The notes beneath the pieces were generated by a model. It was not told the origin of the DNA. It searched no databases and saw nothing but the letters and a program-made list of their open reading frames with translations. A stretch of DNA of 12,329 bases from Actinomycetes bacterium (GTDB lineage Bacteria > Actinomycetota > Acidimicrobiia > Acidimicrobiales > Acidimicrobiaceae). The stretch covers positions 1-12,329 of the forward strand of contig JAKAPB010000020.1 of NCBI GenBank assembly GCA_021823045.1. The letters run 5' to 3'. Below, in pieces: positions 1-5,786 of the stretch. The first letter of the stretch is position 1, and the number at the start of each line of letters is the position of its first letter. Made by a program: the position numbers and the translations under genes.

Positions 1-96
1 CATGATTACCAGCGCCTTAGGACACTGGTCGACTCGGTGATTGAAGAATCTCTTCGCCTTCCGCTCGATAAGGCAAAGGCTCTCGCTGCGAGCTAA
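1..96 (+). CDS. C-terminal end of an unidentified protein (partial)
   Basis: The reading frame is open from the first base to a TAA at 94-96 and gives 31 residues, beginning HDYQRLRTLVDSV and ending DKAKALAAS. It looks like an amphipathic, charged helical tail. Nothing in it identifies a family. It is followed by a weak hairpin at 111-132 and a very strong terminator at 194-229, which suits the end of a transcription unit running towards the convergent cytochrome b gene. The call rests on the open frame and the terminator context only. Confidence 0.55.
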   Translation, partial: HDYQRLRTLVDSVIEESLRLPLDKAKALAAS

Positions 97-110
97 TTCA
101 TCGGATCCTA

Positions 111-132
111 ACGGGCGAGGCTTTTGGCCCGT
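111..132 (+). terminator. Weak hairpin after the partial gene
   Basis: ACGGGC (111-116) and GCCCGT (127-132) form a perfect 6-bp stem with a 10-nt loop, 15 bases after the stop codon of the upstream gene. No T-run follows, only CAAAAGG. It could be a first, inefficient terminator or an mRNA 3' end structure ahead of the stronger one at 194-229. Confidence 0.3.
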
Positions 133-193
133 CAAAAGGATACGGTCCTAATGCCAAAATGGATATAGGCATTTATGGACGGGTTTACTGATT

Positions 194-229
194 AGAAAAG
201 GGTGGGACGCTAGCGTCCCACCCTTTTTT
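194..229. terminator. Bidirectional intrinsic terminator
   Basis: A perfect inverted repeat spans 196-227, centred between 211 and 212: AAAAGGGTGGGACGCT followed by its reverse complement. On the + strand the GC-rich stem runs into TTTTTT (224-229). On the - strand the mirrored A-run becomes the T-run. It lies between the + strand gene ending at 96 and the - strand cytochrome b gene ending at 248, so one structure can end both convergent transcripts. Confidence 0.9.
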
Positions 230-247
230 GGGAGTACTAAACACGAA

Positions 248-1834
248 TCAGGTTTTATTTTCCCGATAGAAATCTCTCCAGATCAGTCTGTAAATCCCTA
301 TCTTTTCGGGTATCGATCGAATTCCCGGTATGAAGGGGACCAGCAACAGGGCTAGGGTCAGGACGGCCATTGTCGACATGACAAGGGCGTCGGCGTTCCC
401 AGATGAGGAATAGGGCGGAATCTGATACCACATGGTGTACAGCCAGAGCCAAGGCTGCCCCGGAAAGTTCCCGGTCTCGTTCATCATGCCCCATTGGGTT
501 CCTAATAGGTGGTCGGTTTGTGCCAGCTTGGCTAGATAGCTACCGTCGGAGATGAAGAGCAAAGGTTTGGTGTAGTTGGTTTCATAGAATTGACCCGAAC
601 CTTCCACCGCTCCGTCGAGTGCCCCCGACTGGGCCATATTGAGCTCCTGACTCATCAGTTCACCAATTGGTCCAGAGTTCGACTTTGGCATCGATACCGT
701 TTCGCCAACTTGCTTGGCCTTGGCCAAGGCTTTGTCATAGGCATCCATCCATTTTCCCTGGACCGAGCTGGAGGAACTTTTCCACACAGCGATGGCCTGG
801 GTCAATGCGGGATTGTTGGGCAGAGTAGAAAGTGGATTCAGGACAAAGTCATTGGGTGGATTGACCCTAATGTGTACGCCAACTAAGTTTTCGAGCGAAA
901 TGGGTCCAATATATTGGCCGGTTCCGTGGACGGCGTTGTAAGGCGCACCATAACTCGCTGAAGGTGACGTGCCCGCCAACTCTTCGGCGGCAGTGGTGAC
1001 AAAGTCGACGGGATCGGCTATCGACCACCTTTTCAATGTGGCTGGCGAGCGATCGGGAGAAGAAAATACCACCGATAAAAGTACCGTCGCCACGACGACT
1101 ACTATAAATCCAACGGTAAATTCCTTGATTATGTCGTAGGGACGATACTTCCCTCCCCAACTTTTTACATCTTCCTTGGGGTCCTTGTTTGCACCTATAG
1201 GCGGGACCACCCCGCGGAGTCTGACCTGCAGGACGTGTACACCTACGATCAAGAGGACAATTAGGGGGAGGAGCAGGATATGCCACATGAACATCTGTCC
1301 GAAGTTCAAGACGTTGAAGAAGGCTCCTACTCCCATCGAGTTGAGGCCATCTTTCGCCTGGGTGGATATCCACTGCGAGTCAAAGTTTTGCTGCGAAACG
1401 TAGCCAGTGAATGCGGCTCCAATTGAAGTCAAAAAGGCGAGGACCCCAGTTATCCAGGTGATTGCCCTTCTGCCCCTCCACGCAGCCATGAAGAACTTTC
1501 CCCATAAGTGCACGACCATGAAGAGAAAGAAAAGCTCAACGCTCCATAGGTGTAGGGAATTGACGAAGTGACCATAGCTGGACTCATGCCACCAACTAGG
1601 ACCTTCTATCGCCAGTATCGCTCCAGAGATAGAGACCATCAGGAAGGCTGACAAAGTCAGAACCCCAAAAACGTATATCCAGCTGGAGACGTATTCGGGC
1701 TGTCGATCCGGCATGAGTTTTTCCGGCGGCAGATAAGCCAAGGACATCCGACGGAGCTTTGCAGTCCACTGGTTTTGGTCCTCGGGGGAGTCAGCCATCT
1801 TCTTTAGTACTTCTGGACTTACTTGTGGGGTCAC
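248..1834 (-). CDS. Cytochrome b subunit (b6-like) of a quinol:electron acceptor oxidoreductase, with large extracytoplasmic insertion
   Basis: This 528-residue membrane protein is the cytochrome b core of a bc1/b6f-type complex, which oxidises quinol and moves electrons across the membrane through two b haems. Predicted helices lie at about 51-73, 89-113, 125-147, 180-203, 236-258 and 484-503. The four haem ligands are visible as H95 and H109 (helix B) and H185 and H200 (helix D). The 14- and 15-residue spacings match cytochrome b6 rather than mitochondrial b. After helix E a segment of about 170 residues (about 286-455), rich in Ser, Asn and Pro, is inserted on the outer face. The C-terminal part (QPWLWLYTMWYQIPP, then a helix ending VPFIPGI) resembles subunit IV, but the PEWY glutamate motif is not seen. 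The whole protein has no cysteine, so a covalently held haem c(n) as in b6f is unlikely. The GTG start at 1834 follows AAAGGTGG at good distance and overlaps the stop of the upstream small gene (GTGA). No Rieske or cytochrome c gene is adjacent. Confidence 0.9.
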   Translation of the reverse strand: MTPQVSPEVLKKMADSPEDQNQWTAKLRRMSLAYLPPEKLMPDRQPEYVSSWIYVFGVLTLSAFLMVSISGAILAIEGPSWWHESSYGHFVNSLHLWSVELFFLFMVVHLWGKFFMAAWRGRRAITWITGVLAFLTSIGAAFTGYVSQQNFDSQWISTQAKDGLNSMGVGAFFNVLNFGQMFMWHILLLPLIVLLIVGVHVLQVRLRGVVPPIGANKDPKEDVKSWGGKYRPYDIIKEFTVGFIVVVVATVLLSVVFSSPDRSPATLKRWSIADPVDFVTTAAEELAGTSPSASYGAPYNAVHGTGQYIGPISLENLVGVHIRVNPPNDFVLNPLSTLPNNPALTQAIAVWKSSSSSVQGKWMDAYDKALAKAKQVGETVSMPKSNSGPIGELMSQELNMAQSGALDGAVEGSGQFYETNYTKPLLFISDGSYLAKLAQTDHLLGTQWGMMNETGNFPGQPWLWLYTMWYQIPPYSSSGNADALVMSTMAVLTLALLLVPFIPGIRSIPEKIGIYRLIWRDFYRENKT

Positions 1835-2031
1835 CTCGGGTCACCACCTTTGCGGTGCGGGAATGGTACCAACACCGCAAGTACAAAGAGGATAATAAGA
1901 ATTATTATGACGGACAGGTTCCCGTAGGATATCTGCACGAATCCAATGTGCAGATAGTTCCCGGGTCCGTTGAGATTTACCAGAGCCCCGAACATTGAGA
2001 CCAAGGACAGCAATAATGTCAAACCGCCCAT
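1831..2031 (-). CDS. Small two-helix membrane protein coupled to cytochrome b
   Basis: A 66-residue protein with two hydrophobic helices (about 3-20 and 38-57) joined by a short polar loop containing NGPGNYLHIGF, and ending in a basic tail (PHRKGGDPR). The positive-inside rule puts both ends in the cytoplasm. Its TGA overlaps the GTG start of cytochrome b, which implies translational coupling and roughly matched synthesis. I do not recognise the family. By position it could be an accessory subunit or assembly factor of the cytochrome b complex; that is inference. The ATG at 2031 is immediately preceded by AAGGGAG, which is unusually close, so the TTG at codon 4 may be the real start (63 residues). 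A second open frame over the same bases (1841-2041) lacks a membrane pattern and was discarded. Confidence 0.7.
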   Translation of the reverse strand: MGGLTLLLSLVSMFGALVNLNGPGNYLHIGFVQISYGNLSVIIILIILFVLAVLVPFPHRKGGDPR

Positions 2032-2043
2032 CTCCCTTCACTT

Positions 2044-2451
2044 TTAGCTCACACGGTTAGAGCTATTCAACTTGATAGTAGTTGAATAGCTTAAGGTAAT
2101 AAAGTCCTTTTGTGGGAGGTACTTGTACTCAAAGCGGATTAGGCGAAAGATCTGAATGTGGCTTTTATTTCTATCGAGTATTTCTATCGAGGCTGCACTG
2201 TCTATTCCGGGCATGTATTCGAAAGCACCCGTATCAGCGTCTGCTCGATCGACACTGGTCTTGGCGTAGTTGAGAGACCCAATTTTCGAGATTACTTCCT
2301 TCGGCCTAATTCCGTAAATTACCTGCCTAGCGCATTGATTTAGCTTGATGATAGGCCGAAGTGCGGAATACATAGAGTCGAACATCGAGAGCCGAACATT
2401 TAGAGCCGAACATGTAGAGCGCAATTGCCGACTTGAAGTGGCCCTTTGCAA
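2044..2451 (-). CDS. Doubtful hypothetical protein upstream of the cytochrome b unit
   Basis: A 135-codon frame ends with TAA 12 bases before the small membrane protein start, in operon-like order. For coding: codon use in its C-terminal two thirds is not absurd, and the region would otherwise be a long gap. Against: its N-terminal third runs through a 14-bp tandem repeat that is not a multiple of three, no Shine-Dalgarno sequence precedes its start, the C-terminus contains a perfect hairpin, and the product matches no family I know. If real, the start is probably internal. I lean towards non-coding regulatory DNA or a decayed gene. Confidence 0.2.
   Translation of the reverse strand: MQRATSSRQLRSTCSALNVRLSMFDSMYSALRPIIKLNQCARQVIYGIRPKEVISKIGSLNYAKTSVDRADADTGAFEYMPGIDSAASIEILDRNKSHIQIFRLIRFEYKYLPQKDFITLSYSTTIKLNSSNRVS
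2061..2091 (-). promoter_or_regulatory. 12-bp inverted repeat upstream of the cytochrome b unit
   Basis: AGCTATTCAACT (2061-2072) and AGTTGAATAGCT (2080-2091) are perfect reverse complements separated by 7 nt. The repeat lies 30 bp upstream (on the - strand) of the small membrane protein start. It is AT-rich and no T-run follows in the direction of transcription, so an operator or a 5' leader hairpin fits better than a terminator. It falls inside the doubtful ORF at 2044-2451, which weakens that ORF as a coding call. Confidence 0.55.
2374..2420. repeat. 14-bp tandem direct repeat, about 3.4 copies
   Basis: Units begin at 2374 (AGAGTCGAACATCG), 2388 (AGAGCCGAACATTT) and 2402 (AGAGCCGAACATGT), followed by a partial AGAGC at 2416. 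The first ten bases are nearly invariant (one T/C difference) and the last two vary. On the - strand, which is sense for the cytochrome b unit, the core reads ATGTTCGGCTCT. The regular spacing and conserved core resemble a direct-repeat binding array, though slippage-derived repetition is equally possible. Confidence 0.7.
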
Positions 2452-2455
2452 AGGG
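2442..2455. promoter_or_regulatory. 14-bp perfect palindrome, possible operator
   Basis: CCCTTTGCAAAGGG is a perfect palindrome in the gap between the acyl-CoA dehydrogenase stop at 2514 and the cytochrome b unit, 22 bp from the tandem repeat at 2374-2420. Its zero-spacer symmetry fits a dimeric regulator site better than an RNA hairpin. No regulator gene is nearby. Confidence 0.4.
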
Positions 2456-2513
2456 TCATCTTTGGGAGTCTAGGCGAGGAGCCGGAAATACGGAATTTGC
2501 GTGGGTGTAAAAG

Positions 2514-3737
2514 CTAATTTCTGGGTATTTCGACCCAAGGGGTATCCTTGTCGTTTCTTACGTCGCCCGGTAAGCCGAGTACTCGCTCCCCAAGTATGTT
2601 TCGCATGATCTCCGAGGTCCCTCCTTCGATTGAGTTTGCTCGTGAACGAAGAAATGTCTTGGCGATATCCCTTTCTCCTCCCGAAGAAACACGTGCAAAA
2701 TCGGGCCGGGTCATTTCGTAGCTGGAGTACAGCAGCCCTCTGGGTCCAAGCAGCTCGAGGGCGTATTCGTAAATCTTCTTGTTGAGCTCTGCATACGCGA
2801 GCTTTGCGACCGAACCCTCTGGCCCAGGGTTTCCAGCCCTCCTAAGTTGACTAGCCCTAATGTTGGTGAGTCGGTTTGCCTCCGCAGCAGTCCATAGTTT
2901 CATGAACTCTTCGCGTTGGGCTCCTCCGTGAGGCGCTGTTCTTTCCCAAGTGCGACGGAGGTCTCCTATGGCTCCGGAACCTCGATTCACGATATTCCCG
3001 CCGATCGAGACCCTCTCGTTCATCAGCGTGGTTATGGCTACTGACCATCCCTGCCCGATGTCGCCAAGCCGCCAAGCATCCGGGATCCTTAGGTCGTTGA
3101 AATAGACTTCGTTGAATTCCGCCTCTCCGGTCATCTGCCGGAGGGGTTTTACCTCCACGCCTTCGGCTCTCATGTCGACGACGAAATAGCTGAGCCCCTT
3201 GTGCTTCGGCGAAAAGGGATCGGTCCTCGCAAGTAGCATTCCCCAGTTCGAGACGTGGGCGAGCGTGGTCCAGACTTTTTGGCCCGTAATTACCCATTCG
3301 TCTCCATCCTTTGTGGCTCGGGTCGACAGGGAAGCAACATCTGAACCTGCTCCTGGTTCGGAGAAGAGCTGACACCAGATATCCTCACATGTGTAACACC
3401 TCCGGAGCAGCTCCATCGACAGTTCCTTGGAACCGTGTGTGAGCACGGTAGGCATCGCCATACCGACACCAATAGGGTTGCGCATAAAGCTGATTGGGGC
3501 ATTGGCCTTTCTTAGCTCGCTAGCAACAAACTCGTTGAGAGCCGGTGAAAGTGCTAGTCCACCCAGCCCAACGGGGTACTGGGTGTATGCAAGACCTAAA
3601 TCAAACTGCTTACCCCAGAACTCCTCGGCCGGAGTTTTATCCGGAGGAAATTCCCTTAGCAACTCTTCGACAAGAGACCTTACCAGCATCAAATCTTCCG
3701 ATTTGACTTCAGTCTCCCCAGACGCTCGCAGTTCCAC
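2514..3737 (-). CDS. Acyl-CoA dehydrogenase, FadE family (helix-G glutamate type)
   Basis: A 407-residue FAD enzyme that introduces the alpha-beta double bond in acyl-CoA, the first step of beta-oxidation or of a related side-chain degradation. The central FAD/substrate signature CQLFSEPGAGSDVASLSTR runs from 122 to 140, and WVITGQKVWTT follows at 148-158. The terminal signature is SIEGGTSEIMRN (369-380), so the position of the usual YEGT catalytic glutamate is shifted. The likely base is instead E241 in MNERVSIGG, matching the placement in long-chain and isovaleryl-CoA dehydrogenases. The tail (ERVLGLPGDVRNDKDTPW) is typical of mycobacterial FadE proteins. The GTG start is chosen because AAAGGGG precedes it with a 6-base spacer. 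It is divergent from the second acyl-CoA dehydrogenase. Substrate range cannot be read from the sequence. Confidence 0.9.
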   Translation of the reverse strand: MELRASGETEVKSEDLMLVRSLVEELLREFPPDKTPAEEFWGKQFDLGLAYTQYPVGLGGLALSPALNEFVASELRKANAPISFMRNPIGVGMAMPTVLTHGSKELSMELLRRCYTCEDIWCQLFSEPGAGSDVASLSTRATKDGDEWVITGQKVWTTLAHVSNWGMLLARTDPFSPKHKGLSYFVVDMRAEGVEVKPLRQMTGEAEFNEVYFNDLRIPDAWRLGDIGQGWSVAITTLMNERVSIGGNIVNRGSGAIGDLRRTWERTAPHGGAQREEFMKLWTAAEANRLTNIRASQLRRAGNPGPEGSVAKLAYAELNKKIYEYALELLGPRGLLYSSYEMTRPDFARVSSGGERDIAKTFLRSRANSIEGGTSEIMRNILGERVLGLPGDVRNDKDTPWVEIPRN

Positions 3738-3847
3738 ACGCCACCCCTTTGGAAATCCATCCGACTATCTAAGTCCGGACGGAACCTCGGGTCTCACTTT
3801 AGCAAATGTCGATGCTGGATATTCTGCACCTACCGCTCGTTAGTTAT

Positions 3848-3877
3848 TTGATTGAGTTACCTTTTTTAGGCTAAAAA
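3848..3877 (+). promoter_or_regulatory. Putative promoter for the rightward acyl-CoA dehydrogenase
   Basis: TTGATT (3848-3853) and TAAAAA (3872-3877), 18 bp apart, each match four of six consensus sigma-70 positions, in the AT-rich part of the 198-bp divergent intergenic region 3738-3935. Transcription would begin about 50 bases before the GTG start at 3936. I found no comparably good promoter for the leftward gene; an 8-bp GTCCGGAC palindrome lies at 3773-3780. Confidence 0.3.
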
Positions 3878-3935
3878 GTTGTATCTGCCGAGGTGGCGGC
3901 CTAGTGTTGGACTTGTTTATGCGAAAGAGGTAGTG

Positions 3936-5078
3936 GTGCCAGGCTTTTCTCTAAATGAGGCTCAGTCCGAGTTCAAGTCGGTAATGGACGGTTTCGTCGC
4001 CAGTCGCATTGCCCCACACGCGGCGCAGGTTGACAAGAATGGCGAATTCCCGTGGGAGAGCTTTAAGGCTTGCGTTGAAATGGAATTGCCGGCCATGGGG
4101 GTTCCAGCCGCCTACGGGGGAGTGGGAGCAGACGCGGTAACGCAGGCAGTAATGGTGGAGCAGTTAGCCAAGGCCTGTGGATCTACCAGCCTGGCAATCC
4201 TTATTTCGAAACTTGGGATGATTCCTGTCATAAATTGGGGATCCGAGTACTTGAAGTCGAAGTATTTACCGAAAATTGCCTCTGGCGAAGCCCAAGCCTC
4301 TTATTGCCTTTCTGAAGCCGAGGCTGGATCTGACGTTGCTTCGATGACAACGAGAGCGGTAAAAGACGGGGACAGCTACGTAATCACCGGTACTAAGTAT
4401 TGGATTACCAACGCCGGAATCTCCGACACCTATACGGTCTTTGCCAAGACCGACCCGACCGCCGGCCACCGTGGAATTTCCGCCTTCCTGGTAGAGGCGG
4501 ACTGGGGGGTCAAGGTATCCAAGCTCGAAAAAAAGGTCGGAATGAGGGGAAGTCCTACCGGTGAGGTCGTTCTCGACGAGGTAAGGGTGCCGAAGGAGAA
4601 CCTTATCGGCGAAGAGGGCCAAGGTTTTTATATCGCTATGGGCACCTTGGATCGCTCTAGGCCGACCATTGGCGCTCAGGCGGTTGGAATAGCCCAGGGA
4701 GCACTCGACGCCGCCGTTGCCTACATAAAAGAGCGCAAGCAATTTAAGCGGCCGATATCTGACAATCAAGGCATACAGTTCATCGTCGCCGACATGGCGA
4801 TGAAACTGGAAGCAGCGAGGCTTCTGGTATATAAAGCCTGCTCGTTGGTGGATCACGATCCAAATTCTGAGTTATCGAAGTTCGGCGCTATGGCGAAGGC
4901 TTTCGCTTCTGATACTGCGATGTCGATAACGGTAGACGCACTGCAGTTGTTTGGCGGATATGGATATACGACCGAGTTTCCCATGGAACGTTTTATGCGA
5001 GATGCAAAGATCACTCAGATCTACGAGGGAACCAACCAAGTTCAGAGAATCGTTATCGCAAGGAACGTCATAGGTTAG
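3936..5078 (+). CDS. Acyl-CoA dehydrogenase, short-chain/FadE25-like
   Basis: A 380-residue FAD-dependent acyl-CoA dehydrogenase of classical short-chain/butyryl type, the usual length for the family. YCLSEAEAGSDVASM (123-137) is the flavin/substrate signature. KYWITNAGISDTY follows, FGGYGYTTEFPMER (339-352) is the conserved C-terminal helix region, and IYEGTNQVQR carries the catalytic E364. Overall style is closest to mycobacterial FadE25. The frame is open back to a TTG at 3879, but the start is set at GTG 3936, because AAAGAGG at 3924-3930 lies 5 bases upstream and the protein then begins at the family's usual N-terminus (PGFSLNEAQ). It reads away from the 2514-3737 gene and is followed by a long non-coding gap. 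It presumably feeds enoyl-CoA towards the downstream 3-hydroxyacyl-CoA dehydrogenase; the hydratase is elsewhere. Confidence 0.92.
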   Translation: MPGFSLNEAQSEFKSVMDGFVASRIAPHAAQVDKNGEFPWESFKACVEMELPAMGVPAAYGGVGADAVTQAVMVEQLAKACGSTSLAILISKLGMIPVINWGSEYLKSKYLPKIASGEAQASYCLSEAEAGSDVASMTTRAVKDGDSYVITGTKYWITNAGISDTYTVFAKTDPTAGHRGISAFLVEADWGVKVSKLEKKVGMRGSPTGEVVLDEVRVPKENLIGEEGQGFYIAMGTLDRSRPTIGAQAVGIAQGALDAAVAYIKERKQFKRPISDNQGIQFIVADMAMKLEAARLLVYKACSLVDHDPNSELSKFGAMAKAFASDTAMSITVDALQLFGGYGYTTEFPMERFMRDAKITQIYEGTNQVQRIVIARNVIG

Positions 5079-5159
5079 CAATTGGCTCTTGCGGCCCCGG
5101 TGATGCTAAGCCCAATGCTCGAATAAGTTACCGATTCTCGCCGATTAGGTAGAGCCAAT

Positions 5160-5195
5160 AAGGGTGGTGGTGAAACGTTGACAACGCCCCTTTTT
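5160..5195 (+). terminator. Possible terminator of the short-chain acyl-CoA dehydrogenase
   Basis: GGGTG (5162-5166) can pair with CGCCC (5185-5189), including one T-G pair, and is followed closely by TTTTT (5191-5195), 81-117 bases after the gene's stop. An alternative inner stem CGTTG-A-CAACG (5176-5186) competes for the same bases. The stem is short, so the call is tentative. Confidence 0.35.
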
Positions 5196-5226
5196 GACTC
5201 GTTTTCTCAACCTATTGGAGAAGGCG

Positions 5227-5244
5227 CTAAAGCGAGCGCTTTAG
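5227..5244. promoter_or_regulatory. Inverted repeat CTAAAGCG-AG-CGCTTTAG
   Basis: Two perfect 8-bp arms are separated by only 2 bp. The spacer is too short for an ideal RNA hairpin unless the inner pairs open, and no T-run follows. It is therefore more like a dimeric regulator site, about 550 bp before the 3-hydroxyacyl-CoA dehydrogenase start and 149 bp after the preceding gene. Confidence 0.35.
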
Positions 5245-5487
5245 ATGTTTTGCCACCTTCGGGGACCTTCGATCCCCATCGCCCATAGTCCCTCATTTAT
5301 ACCACTAATCCTGGGTGAGGGGGAACGTTTGGCCATGGAGACGACGGTGGAGCAGAGCTGTCAGGCTTGAATGGGAAATCTGGATTTGCCATTTGATTTT
5401 AGATTTATCCAAACTTCTAACCGGTCTGAACGGGTGTGACTAGGGTCGGGCAATGTAGAGAGCGGATCCCAAAATCAATCTCGCTAT

Positions 5488-5516
5488 TTGAACATTTTTG
5501 GTTAATTGGCTTTAAG
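5488..5516 (+). promoter_or_regulatory. Putative promoter for the 3-hydroxyacyl-CoA dehydrogenase
   Basis: TTGAAC (5488-5493) and TTTAAG (5511-5516) with a 17-bp AT-rich spacer resemble a sigma-70 promoter in the most AT-rich part of the gap. If used, the mRNA would carry a leader of roughly 260 bases with at least three hairpins. The -10 match is weak. Confidence 0.25.
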
Positions 5517-5711
5517 CTTAAATGAGTGACTCCGCTTGCCTGTCAATGCGGTACGCTCCCAAGGTAGGAGCGCGAGGGGAAGTGAGTCGTTGGTGACGCT
5601 TTGCTATCTCTGACCTGTGTGAATCTAGTCCTTAATCGAGCTGAAGAAGTAACAGCTAAACGGGGCGGATTGGTCGAGACAAGGTGGTTGGCTTTGACTT
5701 GCGGGGACTCC

Positions 5712-5778
5712 TCGTCGGATCGGTTCTGATTCCGACGAATTACAAGTTGGTCTACTGGTTCATCGTGAACCAAGGAGG
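5712..5778 (+). promoter_or_regulatory. Two leader hairpins abutting the ribosome binding site
   Basis: Hairpin one is TCGTCGGA (5712-5719) with TCCGACGA (5731-5738), a perfect 8-bp stem and 11-nt loop. Hairpin two is TGGTTCA (5756-5762) with TGAACCA (5766-5772), a perfect 7-bp stem with a TCG loop. The Shine-Dalgarno AGGAGG begins one base later (5773-5778) and the TTG start is at 5787. Stacking a stable stem directly against the SD could affect ribosome access, so translational control of the 3-hydroxyacyl-CoA dehydrogenase is possible. Confidence 0.5.
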
Positions 5779-5786
5779 AAATCGGA

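Larger units (their letters stand above)
5079..5786. other. 708-bp intergenic region rich in inverted repeats
   Basis: I see no credible gene here on either strand. Small open frames at its right end are antisense to, or out of frame with, the next gene. It holds several inverted repeats: 5227-5244, 5261-5277 (GGGGA/TCCCC), 5290-5321 (CCCTCA/TGAGGG with a 20-nt loop), 5554-5572 (CGCTCC/GGAGCG), 5712-5738 and 5756-5772. An AT-rich promoter-like block lies near 5485-5525. No tRNA T-loop, tmRNA or SRP RNA landmark was found. The region may contain an unannotated structured RNA or a long regulated leader. Confidence 0.5.

Noticed and set aside
867..1373. 168-codon frame within cytochrome b, other - frame
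   Set aside because: The product is rich in Arg, Cys and Pro in the manner of an out-of-frame shadow, while the true frame shows four haem histidines and membrane helices.
1841..2041. A second 66-codon frame overlapping the small membrane protein
   Set aside because: It has no hydrophobic pattern, its frame does not overlap the cytochrome b start neatly, and the other frame gives a clear two-helix protein with a GTGA overlap.
2158..2343. Small + strand open frame
   Set aside because: No ribosome binding site, no recognisable motif, and it lies opposite repeat-rich DNA between two leftward genes.
2374..2420. CRISPR array reading of the tandem repeat
   Set aside because: The 14-bp units are contiguous with no spacers, and no cas gene is present.
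3427..3843. 138-codon + frame overlapping the leftward acyl-CoA dehydrogenase start
   Set aside because: Mostly antisense to conserved coding sequence; Ser/Pro-rich shadow composition and no SD.
4266..4856. 196-codon antisense frame under the rightward acyl-CoA dehydrogenase
   Set aside because: It lies wholly within a strongly conserved gene on the opposite strand and shows no domain.
5079..5786. tmRNA, SRP RNA or tRNA in the long gap
   Set aside because: None of the conserved landmarks (T-loop, tmRNA acceptor end, GGAAGG-type SRP loop) could be found.
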